From an uncultured Chloroflexus sp. (GTDB taxonomy: Bacteria; Chloroflexota; Chloroflexia; Chloroflexales; Chloroflexaceae), in NCBI RefSeq assembly GCF_937129525.1, contig NZ_CAKZNK010000154.1, positions 1 through 49,268 on the forward strand: a stretch of 49,268 bases of DNA, read 5' to 3'. The position numbers and the translations under genes are program-made. The notes below the pieces were generated by a model. It saw only the letters and a program-made list of their open reading frames with translations, had not been told where the DNA came from and ran no database searches. The stretch's first letter is position 1, and each line of letters begins with the position of its first letter. Shown piece after piece: positions 17,528 to 26,500 of the stretch.

Positions 17528-17681
17528 GGGTTCATTCAACGTAAAGCTGTCTCTTCATATACAAGCGCGCAGGCAGGATGCGTGTCAGTACCCGGAGTCT
17601 GGGTTTGTGTTTTGAGTGTTGTTGATTGCGAATGATCGCGGCTCTATTCATCGGCTACCAGATACCCTTACGAGGTTGTTT

Positions 17682-19292
17682 ATGACAGATGCTGACACGT
17701 TAGCTCACGAAGTTGATCGCCTGCGCGCCCAAATTGCTATCCTGGAGGAACAGGTTGCCTACTGGAAAAACCTGGTCGATACGTCCAATGCGCTGATCGT
17801 CGATTCGGCAGCAGATGGCTCAGTCCTCTACCTCAATTCAACTGCGCAACGAGTCTTTCAAACAACGCTGCAAGAAAGTGTCGGTACGTCGTTGTTTGCA
17901 GTGATTGTGGAAGAAGATCGTGAACGAGTGCGGCAAGCATTCTATGAAGCGATACGCTTGCGATCGACTCACCTTACACTTCAGTGTCGGGTACAATCAC
18001 CGCGCGGTAGTGAGTTTCAGGGATTGTGGTCAATTGTATTGCGTTATGATGCAGATGGGAACTATGCTGGCGCATCGGCTACAGCGTATGATGTGGGGCC
18101 GGTCGGGCAAGCGCGACGCGAGGCAGAGGCTAGTCGAGAGATGTTACAGTTGGTCATCGATAGTTTGCCGCAAGCGGTGTTTTGGAAGGATCGCGACTCG
18201 CGCTATCTGGGCGCGAACCGGCGCTTATTGGCGGATGCCGGATTGAATTCGTTGGATGAGATTGTTGGCAAGACCGATGACGAATTACCTTGGGCCGAAC
18301 AGGCGCCTCTCTATCAGGCGGATGATCGGGCTGTCATGGAGCATGGGCCAAAGTTGCGCATTGAAGAGCCGTTGACACGCGCCGATGGATCGCGCATCTG
18401 GCTGCGCACCGACAAATTACCGTTGATGCGAGATGGTGAGGTTATCGGTGTGCTGGCGATATATGAAGATGTGACTGAAGCACAGCAGCGTCTGGCGGAA
18501 TTGCGAATCTTTAAAGCGCTGGTTGATAATGCCTCGGATGGTATTATTGTCGCTGATCCCAATTCTCAGATTGTATATGCCAATGCGGCAATGGCAGCAA
18601 TGTTAGGCTATCCATCGCTGACCGGTATGGATGCGATGCAGATCGTGCATCCTGACTCACTGTCACAATTATCTGTCTTGACCAGGAGCGTGTTGCAGGG
18701 AACGAAAGTAAATCAGGAGTTCCGTTATTGCCATCGCGATGGTTCGACAGTAGTGATGAATACATCAGGGATTGCGATCTTTAACGAACAAGGTCAGCCG
18801 ATCGCGTTTGCATCGATTAATCGTGATCTCAGCGAACAGTTGTACCTGGAAGAACAACGCCGTCGCATGCAAGAGCAGATTATCGAAGCGCAACAGGCAT
18901 TGCTGCGAGAGTTGAGCACTCCATTACTACCAATTGCCGATCAGGTCATCGCAATGCCGATTGTCGGTTCCATTGACAGCAATCGTGCCATGCAGATTAT
19001 GGAAACCCTGCTAGAAGGGGTTGCACGTTTTGCCGCGCAAACGGCGATTCTTGACATTATCGGCGTCCAGATAGTGGATACGCAGGTAGCAGGAGCGTTA
19101 ATCCGGGCAGCGCAAGCGGCAAAATTACTGGGGGCGCAAGTTATCATTACCGGTATCAGTCCCGAAGTGGCGCAAACGTTGGTGTCTATTGGCACTGAAT
19201 TGACCGGTATGGTTTCAAAACCCAATTTGCAAGAAGGTATTGCATTTGCGCTGCGCCGACGCAATGGTAACGCAGGCGCGCGCAAGTTATAA
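17682..19292 (+). CDS. PAS-domain sensor with C-terminal STAS domain (RsbR-like)
   Basis: About 536 residues: a short N-terminal coiled coil, three PAS domains (about residues 30-150, 155-275 and 280-395, with the second starting after SREMLQLVIDSLPQAVFWKDRDS), a linker helix (EEQRRRMQEQIIEAQQ) and a STAS domain (about 415-530). The STAS domain is of the RsbR/stressosome type: it keeps the second phosphorylatable Thr (VDT, T467), but the first site, normally Thr in DITGV, is Ile460 (DIIGV). No RsbS, RsbT kinase or sigma factor gene is adjacent. It probably senses small ligands or redox state and controls a partner-switching complex. The start at 17682 follows GAGG at 17672-17675; an in-frame ATG at 17616 lacks such a site. 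It has its own promoter and a 3' hairpin terminator. Confidence 0.85.
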   Translation: MTDADTLAHEVDRLRAQIAILEEQVAYWKNLVDTSNALIVDSAADGSVLYLNSTAQRVFQTTLQESVGTSLFAVIVEEDRERVRQAFYEAIRLRSTHLTLQCRVQSPRGSEFQGLWSIVLRYDADGNYAGASATAYDVGPVGQARREAEASREMLQLVIDSLPQAVFWKDRDSRYLGANRRLLADAGLNSLDEIVGKTDDELPWAEQAPLYQADDRAVMEHGPKLRIEEPLTRADGSRIWLRTDKLPLMRDGEVIGVLAIYEDVTEAQQRLAELRIFKALVDNASDGIIVADPNSQIVYANAAMAAMLGYPSLTGMDAMQIVHPDSLSQLSVLTRSVLQGTKVNQEFRYCHRDGSTVVMNTSGIAIFNEQGQPIAFASINRDLSEQLYLEEQRRRMQEQIIEAQQALLRELSTPLLPIADQVIAMPIVGSIDSNRAMQIMETLLEGVARFAAQTAILDIIGVQIVDTQVAGALIRAAQAAKLLGAQVIITGISPEVAQTLVSIGTELTGMVSKPNLQEGIAFALRRRNGNAGARKL

Positions 19293-19385
19293 TAATTGAG
19301 AAAGCGTTTGCAAGCGTGAATTCCGCTCGCTGATTGCGGTAGCATTGCAGCGCATTTGACGCGAAAACGGGCGCTTCACCGACTG

Positions 19386-19407
19386 ATGCGGCAGACCTCT
19401 GCCGCAT
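19386..19407 (+). terminator. hairpin terminator after PAS-STAS gene
   Basis: ATGCGGCAGA (19386-19395) and TCTGCCGCAT (19398-19407) form a perfect 10-bp stem with a 2-nt loop, followed by TGTTGT. Confidence 0.65.
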
Positions 19408-19459
19408 TGTTGTCTACCTGAGCGCATTGTCTGCTGCGTTGTCAGCACGATAGGGTCAC

Positions 19460-19473
19460 AGAAAGGAGGTGAT
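19460..19473 (+). promoter_or_regulatory. unusually long Shine-Dalgarno sequence for rtcB
   Basis: AGAAAGGAGGTGAT matches the complement of the 16S rRNA 3' tail over 14 consecutive bases. It fixes the start at GTG 19478 (eight bases after AGGAGG) rather than the GTG at 19469, which lies inside the motif. Confidence 0.85.
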
Positions 19474-19477
19474 ACCG

Positions 19478-20794
19478 GTGAAAGCAGCGCAGTTACTGTC
19501 CGATTACGCCGATCATCCCGCGTTTCGCGCGATGTGTCGTATGGCGAAGCAGTTGATGAAAGAGGGGGTCGATCCGGTGTCGGTGCGGCAAGAGGTAGCC
19601 AAACAATATGGCCCGCCGCCGGCGGCTTTGCGCCTGCGTGATCAGCCGCAGCCGCTGAAGATTATTGGCGAGCATCTGGTGGAGCCGGGTGCGATTGAGC
19701 AGATCCGCACTGCTTTGCGGTTGCCGCCGGCCATCCGCGGCGCGTTGATGCCCGATGCTCATCAGGGGTATGCGTTGCCGGTCGGCGGGGTGATCGCGTA
19801 TGACCGCGCAGTCGCGCCGTATCAGGTTGGGGTCGATATTGGCTGTCGGATGCATTTGTCAATCCTGGCCGGTTTGACGCCGGCTGATGCGCAGCGTGAC
19901 CGCCAACACCTGCTCGATACCATCAGTCGAGTCACCGTGTTCGGGATCGGTTCGCCTAAGCGTCCGGTTGCCGATCATCCGATTTTGTCTGATTCGCGCT
20001 GGCGAGCAACGAAGCTGCTCCGGGAATTGCACGAACTGGCAAAGCTACAAATCGGTACGTCTGGCGGCGGTAACCATTTTGCCGAGATCGTGATCGGTGA
20101 GTGGCTCGCCGATGGGAAGTCGTTCGTTGGTTTGCTCACCCATAGCGGTAGTCGTGGCGTAGGCGCGAAGATTGCTAACTATTACGCCGAACTGGCCGAC
20201 CGCGAGACGGCAAGGGTTGCCAGGGGCATTCCTCGCACGTATGGCTGGTTGAGCACGGAAACCGAAGCTGGCCAGGAGTATTTGCTCGCGATGCGGTTGG
20301 CCGGTGATTTTGCCCGCGCCAACCACGAGGTCATTCACGCGCGCTTTAGTAAGGCGTTGGGCGTCTCGGTGGAGAAGGTGATCGAGAATCATCACAATTT
20401 TGCCTGGGAACGTCCTGATGGAACGATCATTCATCGCAAAGGCGCGACGCCGGCTGAAGCCGGGGTGTTGGGAATCATCCCCGGTTCGATGGCAACGGCA
20501 AGCTATATCGTTGAGGGTCTGGGCAACAACGCAGCCCTGGCCAGCGCTGCTCACGGGGCCGGTCGCCGCTTCAGTCGCTCGGAAGCGCGGCGGACGATTT
20601 CGCCGCAGATGGCTGCGGCGGTCGCGCGCGAAGCCGGTGTGCTGGTGCGTGGTCTGGCCGTCGATGAGTCACCGCTTGCTTACAAGGATATCGAAGCAGT
20701 GATGGAAGTGCAGGTCGCCGCTGGCTTGATCCGCCCGGTTGCTCGCATGCGTCCTCTGGTAGTGGTGATGTCGGGTACAGTTGGCGAAGACTAA
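19478..20794 (+). CDS. rtcB: RtcB-family RNA-splicing ligase
   Basis: About 438 residues with the signature motifs of RtcB, the GTP- and Mn-dependent ligase that joins 2',3'-cyclic phosphate (or 3'-phosphate) ends to 5'-OH RNA in tRNA splicing and RNA repair. Visible are MPDAHQGYALPVGGV, the metal ligand in GVDIGCRM (C123), GGGNHF, THSGSRGVG, ENHHNFAW, and HGAGRRFSR with the His that is guanylylated in the family (H359). The C-terminus (YKDIEAVMEVQVAAGLIRPVARMRPL) is also typical. The start is GTG, set by an exceptionally strong ribosome binding site. Single gene; its partner RtcA or archease is not in the window. A long hairpin terminator follows. Confidence 0.93.
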   Translation: MKAAQLLSDYADHPAFRAMCRMAKQLMKEGVDPVSVRQEVAKQYGPPPAALRLRDQPQPLKIIGEHLVEPGAIEQIRTALRLPPAIRGALMPDAHQGYALPVGGVIAYDRAVAPYQVGVDIGCRMHLSILAGLTPADAQRDRQHLLDTISRVTVFGIGSPKRPVADHPILSDSRWRATKLLRELHELAKLQIGTSGGGNHFAEIVIGEWLADGKSFVGLLTHSGSRGVGAKIANYYAELADRETARVARGIPRTYGWLSTETEAGQEYLLAMRLAGDFARANHEVIHARFSKALGVSVEKVIENHHNFAWERPDGTIIHRKGATPAEAGVLGIIPGSMATASYIVEGLGNNAALASAAHGAGRRFSRSEARRTISPQMAAAVAREAGVLVRGLAVDESPLAYKDIEAVMEVQVAAGLIRPVARMRPLVVVMSGTVGED

Positions 20795-20799
20795 CGAAT

Positions 20800-20834
20800 C
20801 ATCCCCTCTCCTGTTCAGGACAGGGGAGGGGATG
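20800..20834. terminator. bidirectional hairpin terminator
   Basis: CATCCCCTCTCCTG (20800-20813) and CAGGGGAGGGGATG (20821-20834) form a 14-bp stem with one wobble and a 7-nt loop, between the convergent rtcB and phasin-like genes. Confidence 0.75.
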
Positions 20835-20854
20835 AAGGGACAAGGTGCTGTTCA

Positions 20855-21403
20855 TTACTTCTTGTCGATCGCCCCGTTGACAATGCCCATCATCACTTTG
20901 CCCAGTTCGGCCTGCGCTTCGATCACCCGCTGCATCGCTTCTTGCCAGCTCTGCATCACCTTCTGTACCTGTGCGCTGTCCCAGCCGCGCATCATGTTGG
21001 TCGGATCTGACTTCTTGAGCATATCGAACCAACCCTCGATGAAGCGGGCCTGGCTCTCGTTGAAGTTGCGGGTCATCTCCAGCACCTGCCGGCTCCACTC
21101 GACGACTGCCGTCGGCGAGACCGGATTGAGACCTGGCACTGCCGGCATGCCCGGCACGGTCGGCATTGTCGGCATATTGACGCTGTTGGCGGCAACCGTC
21201 TCGGCCCAGAGCCGGGTTAGCTCAACCTGCGCTTCCAGCGCCTGCTTGACCGTTCCACGCCAGCTATCGACGGTCTTTTGCCATGCCTCCGGGCTTTGCG
21301 GGGCAGCCATGTATTGCATCGACGCCATCCAGCTTTCCCATACCTTCTGCTGCGTCCCCGTCCACATCTTGATCATGTCGTTTGCTTGCTTTGCCCAGTC
21401 CAT
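20855..21403 (-). CDS. phasin / PHA-synthase-subunit-like helical protein
   Basis: About 182 residues, almost wholly amphipathic helix rich in Trp, Met, Gln and Glu, with a central Pro/Val/Met linker (about residues 78-95). Helical segments before and after the linker look duplicated: SW...(E)AQ(V)EL occurs near residues 45-65 and again near 150-170. This composition fits phasins or PhaE-type subunits that coat polyhydroxyalkanoate granules. The family call is by overall character, not a diagnostic motif. The start at 21403 has GGAGG (minus, 21408-21412) five bases upstream; the ATG at 21415 is part of the ribosome-binding region. It is divergent from the HMG-CoA lyase gene, consistent with acyl-CoA metabolism, but no PHA synthase is in the window. 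Confidence 0.6.
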   Translation of the reverse strand: MDWAKQANDMIKMWTGTQQKVWESWMASMQYMAAPQSPEAWQKTVDSWRGTVKQALEAQVELTRLWAETVAANSVNMPTMPTVPGMPAVPGLNPVSPTAVVEWSRQVLEMTRNFNESQARFIEGWFDMLKKSDPTNMMRGWDSAQVQKVMQSWQEAMQRVIEAQAELGKVMMGIVNGAIDKK

Positions 21404-21571
21404 TGGAACCTCCATTCAGCGTCATCCGCTGTCTTCCCCTGATTTGTGCCGCGCGTTGTGCGGGTCTGTTGTCAGGGTAGAGGAATAGGTTACACTAGAG
21501 TTACTAATCCGTTTCGATGCAACTGTTTGCGCGGCAAGAGAGTTACAGCCCCATGCGAATGTAATGAGGTT

Positions 21572-21610
21572 ATGGTATACCATTTGACAGAAGTGAAGCG
21601 TCTCTCTACC
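21572..21610 (+). promoter_or_regulatory. promoter candidate with adjacent 12-bp palindrome upstream of HMG-CoA lyase
   Basis: TTGACA (21584-21589), a 15-bp spacer and TACCAT (21605-21610). Immediately before the -35 is the perfect palindrome ATGGTATACCAT (21572-21583), a possible operator. The short spacer makes the promoter call weak. Confidence 0.35.
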
Positions 21611-21677
21611 ATACTGACAAGTCCACGAACTTGTGTATCTTTGCATCTTTGTGTCACCTGTTTGAAGGAGGTCGATG

Positions 21678-22628
21678 ATGACCATCATGGAGATTGCCGC
21701 GCTGCCGCGCTTTGTGCATATTCGCGAGGTGGGGCCGCGTGATGGTCTGCAAAATGAGCCGGTGATCTTGAGCACAGCCCAGAAGGTGAAGCTGATCGAT
21801 ATGCTGGCGGATACCGGCTTGCAAGCCATAGAGGTAGGGGCGTTTGTGCGTCCGCAGCAGGTGCCACAGATGGCCGATACCGAGGCCGTCTTTGCCGGGA
21901 TCGCTCGCCGTTCAGGTGTGGTTTATAGCGCGATTGCGCCAAATGTGATTGGGGCGCGCCGCGCGCTTGCCGCCGGCGCGGACGTGGTGCAGGTTTTTTT
22001 GAGCGCCAGCGAGAGCCATAATCGCAGTAATGTCAATATGAGCATCGAGCAGTCACTGGCGCAGGTGGCTGAAATGGCGGCGCTAGTACATAGCGCCGGT
22101 AAGCCGTTTGATGCAGTGCTGTCAGTGGCATTTGGGTGTCCGTTTGAGGGTGATGTGCCGGTTGAGCGCGTGCTCGATCTCTGTCAGCGGTTGCTCGATT
22201 TGGGCGCTGAGCAGTTGACGCTCGGTGATACGACCGGCATGGCCCACCCGCTGCTGGTGCAAGAGGTGGTGCGCGCCTTTCGCGCCCGCTTTCCGCGACA
22301 ACCGCTGCGGTTGCATTTGCATAGCGCGCGCGGGGCCGGTCTGGCTAACCTGCTGGCCGGGTTGCAGTTGGGCATCGATCTGTTCGATTCGAGCATTGGC
22401 GGAATCGGCGGCTGCCCATTCGCTCCTGGCGCGCCCGGCAATCTCTGCACTGAAGATGTGGTGCATCTCTTGCACGAAATGGGAATTGCAACCGGCTTGA
22501 ATTTGCCGGCTTTGATGGCAACGGCCCGCGAACTCGAGCGGATGTTGGGTCACGAGGTGCCCGGTCAGACGATTAAAGCCGGGATCTGTAAACATTTGCG
22601 TGATCGAGGTGATAGTTCGCTGTCATAG
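21678..22628 (+). CDS. mvaB: hydroxymethylglutaryl-CoA lyase
   Basis: About 316 residues forming a TIM barrel of the DRE-TIM family, which cleaves HMG-CoA to acetoacetate and acetyl-CoA in leucine breakdown. Diagnostic residues: VGPRDGLQNE near the N-terminus (Arg/Asp for metal and substrate), SVAFGCPFEG, LGDTTG, HLHSARG (metal-binding His pair) and the mobile catalytic-Cys loop GGIGGCPFAPGAPGN (C246). GAAGGAGG at 21664-21671 suits the ATG at 21678 better than the one at 21675. An SDR gene follows within 55 bp and is probably co-transcribed. A related citramalyl- or methyl-branched acyl-CoA lyase activity is possible in an organism with unusual acyl-CoA pathways, but the Cys loop favours HMG-CoA. 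Confidence 0.9.
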   Translation: MTIMEIAALPRFVHIREVGPRDGLQNEPVILSTAQKVKLIDMLADTGLQAIEVGAFVRPQQVPQMADTEAVFAGIARRSGVVYSAIAPNVIGARRALAAGADVVQVFLSASESHNRSNVNMSIEQSLAQVAEMAALVHSAGKPFDAVLSVAFGCPFEGDVPVERVLDLCQRLLDLGAEQLTLGDTTGMAHPLLVQEVVRAFRARFPRQPLRLHLHSARGAGLANLLAGLQLGIDLFDSSIGGIGGCPFAPGAPGNLCTEDVVHLLHEMGIATGLNLPALMATARELERMLGHEVPGQTIKAGICKHLRDRGDSSLS

Positions 22629-22683
22629 CGAGGGCGCTTCGCCGTGGATTGCAAAGGGGCGTTGTGACCACTGGAGAGTAGAT

Positions 22684-23466
22684 TTGGATCCGCGTCATCG
22701 AGTGGTGATTATTACCGGCGCTTCGAGTGGCATCGGCGCGGCAACTGCGCGTTGTTTTGCCGCAGTAGGCGCGCGATTAGCCCTGGCGGCTCGTTCGGCA
22801 GATGCGCTGACGCGGCTCGCGGCAGAGTTGCCGCAAGCGATTGCTGTGCCGACCGATGTGTCCGATCCGGCGGCCTGCGCTCGCCTGGTCGAGCAGACGG
22901 TAGCTACCTATGGCGGAGTTGATATTCTCATCAACAATGCCGGTATCGGTTTGACCGGGCCGGTGACCAGTCTGGCTCGCGCCGATCTCGAACGGGTGCT
23001 GGCTGTCGATCTGCTCGGCCCGATCTGGTTGATTCAGGCGGTCGCGCCGGTGATGCGAGCTGCCGGGCGGGGACAGATCATCAATGTCTCGTCGGTGCTG
23101 GCAGTGCAGCCGTTGCCCTACCTGGGGGGCTATGCCGCAGCAAAAGCGGCGCTTGAGCAGATTAGCAATGCGTTGCGGATCGAATTGCACGGTAGTGGCA
23201 TTGTGGTGACGGTGGTGCGCCCCGGCACAACTCGCACTGCGTTCAATCAGCGTCGATTGGGAAGCGGACGCGAGCGGCGGTGCATTGCCCCGCCTGGAGT
23301 GCCACCGGAAGCCGTCGCTCGCGCTATCTTGCGGGCAGCCCGCACTGAGCCACGGCTGGCCTACGTGAGCTGGATCGATCGGCTCGCCCTCCTGGCCGGG
23401 AGGCTGGCACCTGGGCTGATTGATGCCGTGTTGGCCCGCGCGTTCGGATGGGAAGAGCAGCGGTGA
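22684..23466 (+). CDS. short-chain dehydrogenase/reductase
   Basis: About 260 residues, classical SDR length. TGASSGIG (residues 11-18) binds NAD(P), NNAG stabilises the fold, and the catalytic set is Ser (INVSS), Tyr and Lys in YAAAK. I chose the TTG at 22684 because GGAGAG (22673-22678) lies five bases upstream and the protein then begins directly before the first beta strand. An in-frame start at 22600 would overlap the HMG-CoA lyase gene and add an unusual N-terminal tail. The substrate is not predictable; the neighbour suggests an acyl-CoA or keto-acid step. The C-terminal hydrophobic tail (RLALLAGRLAPGLIDAVLARAF) might attach it to membranes. Confidence 0.82.
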   Translation: MDPRHRVVIITGASSGIGAATARCFAAVGARLALAARSADALTRLAAELPQAIAVPTDVSDPAACARLVEQTVATYGGVDILINNAGIGLTGPVTSLARADLERVLAVDLLGPIWLIQAVAPVMRAAGRGQIINVSSVLAVQPLPYLGGYAAAKAALEQISNALRIELHGSGIVVTVVRPGTTRTAFNQRRLGSGRERRCIAPPGVPPEAVARAILRAARTEPRLAYVSWIDRLALLAGRLAPGLIDAVLARAFGWEEQR

Positions 23467-23551
23467 GGCAGGTCGATCCGCTGGCAGAGATGGGATATTC
23501 AGCAAACTCAACCCACAGCTCAATCACGCTTGACTCTGGTTGATCACTGCA

Positions 23552-26500
23552 ATGATGAATGGAGCAGCCTTGTCGTCTTCACCTCAAGCTTTCTTGCGCC
23601 AGCCGGCACTCGATCCTGATGGTCGCCAGCTTGCCTTCGTCACTGCCGGCGATGTCTGGCTGGTTTCAATCGACGGCGGTACTGCCGAACGGTTGACAGC
23701 GCATCCGGCGCGTCATTATGGGCCGCGGTTTAGTCCTGATGGCCGCCAGTTACTGTTTGCTGCCGGACGCGATGGCGCCGGCGATCTCTATGTGCTCGAT
23801 CTCGATGGTGGCGCGCCGCGTCAGATTACCTTTCAGGATGAACCGTGCTATCCCGAAGATTGGGCCGATGATGGCAAAGCAGTCTTCTTTTCCTGCGATA
23901 TGGAGCAGATGGGTTTTGCAATCTATCGGGTGAGCGTGTACGGCGGGACGCCGGCGCCGATCTATCTTGAACCGTATGAACAACTTGACCAGGCTGCCGT
24001 GTCTCCCGACGGCCAAACCCTTGCGTTCGTCAATCGGCGCGAACGATGGTCGCGGCGAGGCCCCCACCCATTCTCGCCTGACGAGATCTGGCTAGGGCCG
24101 ACTCGGCCTGATTATCAGGCATTGCGGCAACTGGCCGGCCCGTTTGGTGAACGATTCCAGTACGCCGGCAAACTGGGCTGGCCGCTCTGGGCACCCGACG
24201 GGCGGGGGATATATGTGGTGTGCGATTGCGACGGTCACGAGAATCTCTGGTATCTCCCGCTTGACGATGGCGTGCCACGCCAGATTACCTGCTTTCGCGG
24301 TGGCCGGTTACTCTTTCCGGCAATTGCCCGCCGCGCCGGCACGATTGTGTGTGAACGTGGCGATGGACAGTTGTGGCGGATCGATCCTGTCAGTGGCGAT
24401 GCTGCTCCCATCCCGATTCGGGTGCGGATCGATATCAAGCGCACGCCTGTGCGGATCGAGCACTGGAGCAGCGGTTTCAGCGAGGTTCGGCTCAGTCCTG
24501 ATGGCAAGAAAGTGGCGCTGGTGGCGCGTGGCGATGTCTTTGCCGATTTTGCCGATAAAGAGACTGATCGGGAATTGCGCCAGGGGCCGGCGTTTCGCAT
24601 CACCAATACTCCCGCTCGTGAATGGTCGATAACGTGGACCCCCGACTCGCGCAATCTGCTCTACCTGTCTGATCGCAATGGCGAAGTAGAGCTGTTTCGA
24701 TACGATTTTGAAACCGGTAGCGAGGTCCAGCTTACCCATGATGGCAGGCCTAAACTCTTGCCGCGCATCGCTCCTAATGGCAAAGCCATCGCCTATATAC
24801 GAGATAGGATGGTCATCGAATTGCTGGAAGAGTCAGGTGCCCAACCGCGTGAACTCTGTCGGGCGCGCTTCACTGTGGCTGCGGATCTCTGCTGGTCGCC
24901 TGATTCTCGCTACCTTGCCTTCATTGCCCAAGATGACCGCCTCTTCAGCAATGTCTACATTGTGCCGGTAGCCGGTGGCGAGCCGCGTCAGATCACCTTT
25001 CTCAGTAATCTGGGTGGCGGTAATCTAAGCTGGTCGCCTGATGGTAGCTTTATCATTTTCACGACCGAACAATACCGGCTGGAAGCGCAGATTGCGCGGG
25101 TTGATCTGCGCCCACCGCCACCTGTCTTTCGCGAGACAATATTCGAGCAGTTGTTTAAAAAAGGCGAGAAAGAGAACAACAAAACCGATCATCGATCTGA
25201 CCAGGAGAAGCCGGCGGTGGTCAGTGAGCCGATCGTATATGAAGGCATCGAACGACGACTACGATTGCTCACGCCACCACAGATGAATGCAATCGCCGGC
25301 CCGATCAGCCCAAACGGAAAAGACCTGCTCTTTCTGGCCTCTGTTGCCGGCAAAGTTGATGTCTGGACAATGCCGCTCGATGAGCCACGGGCCGATGAGC
25401 CACCGCGTCAGTTGACCGCTAATGCCGCGCATAAAAGCTGGTTGCAATTCGCGCCCGATGGGCGGAGCTTCTACTATCTCGAAGACGGTCAGCTTGTGGT
25501 GCGTCGCTTTCCCAGTGGCAATGAGCCAAACCGATTATCGTTGCGGGCCGAAGTAGAAGTGGATTTTCACCGCGCGAAAGAGCAGATCTTCACCGAGGCG
25601 TGGCGCGAGTTACGCGACAGCTTCTACGATCCAACCTTCCGCGGCCAGGATTGGCAAGCGGTGCGTGAACGGTTTGCGCCGTTGATCGGCGCTGTGCAGA
25701 CCACCGAAGAGTTGCATACGCTGATCAACCTGATGGTTGGCGAATTGCAGGCTTCGCATCTTGGGAGCGGTTTCTACGGTTGGGAGAGTGACGATGGCTT
25801 TATCGGTATCATCTTCGCGGTCGAGCCGCTGTTGCGCGAGAGTCGGCTAGTGGTGGAACGGGTGTTGCCCGACGGCCCGGCGGCGCTGGCGTCTGAGCCG
25901 CCGCGTCCCGGCGAGGAACTGGTGGCGGTCGAGGGAACGCGCCTGAGCGCAACCGTTTCGTTGCACAAACTCTTGTTGCGCAGTGCTGGTCGGCGCGTGC
26001 GATTGACATTCCGCGCTGCCGATGGCAACGAGCGCGATCTCGTCGCGCGTCCGATTAATGCCGAAGCCTACAGGCGTCTGCGCTATCGGGATTGGGTTGC
26101 GACCAATGAACAGTACGTGCATCGGATGAGCCGCGGAAAGCTGGGGTATGTCCACATCGAGGAGATGAGCTATGCAGCCTATCAGCAGTTTCTGGTCGAT
26201 CTCGATGCCGAGACGCACAGCAAAGCAGGCGTCATTATCGATGTGCGGTACAATAGCGGCGGCTATACGGCCACGTTCGTGCTCGATGTGTTGATGCGAC
26301 GTTCAGCGTTACGGAGTGGATTTCGCGATCTCGGCGTGACCGATGCCAGCCATCTGGCCGGCAATCGCGTGCTCGATCGACCCACGGTGCTGGTAACCAA
26401 TGAACGCTCGGCCAGTAACACCGAGATGCTCAGCGAAAGTTACCGACGGTTGCGGTTGGGGAAGGTAGTAGGGCGACCGACGGCTGGCGCAGTCATCTGG

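Larger units (their letters stand above)
17206..17681. other. intergenic region with terminator-like hairpin, promoter and long leader
   Basis: 476 bp between the amylosucrase and PAS-STAS genes. It holds a hairpin (17221-17248), a sigma70 promoter (17419-17447) and a structured leader (hairpin 17488-17527), listed separately. The DNA at 17250-17470 is visibly more AT-rich than the genes. No gene seen. Confidence 0.65.

Noticed and set aside
22600-22683. Longer N-terminus for the SDR starting inside the HMG-CoA lyase gene
   Set aside because: It would add a Cys/Arg-rich tail not seen in SDRs, while the TTG at 22684 has a good ribosome binding site.
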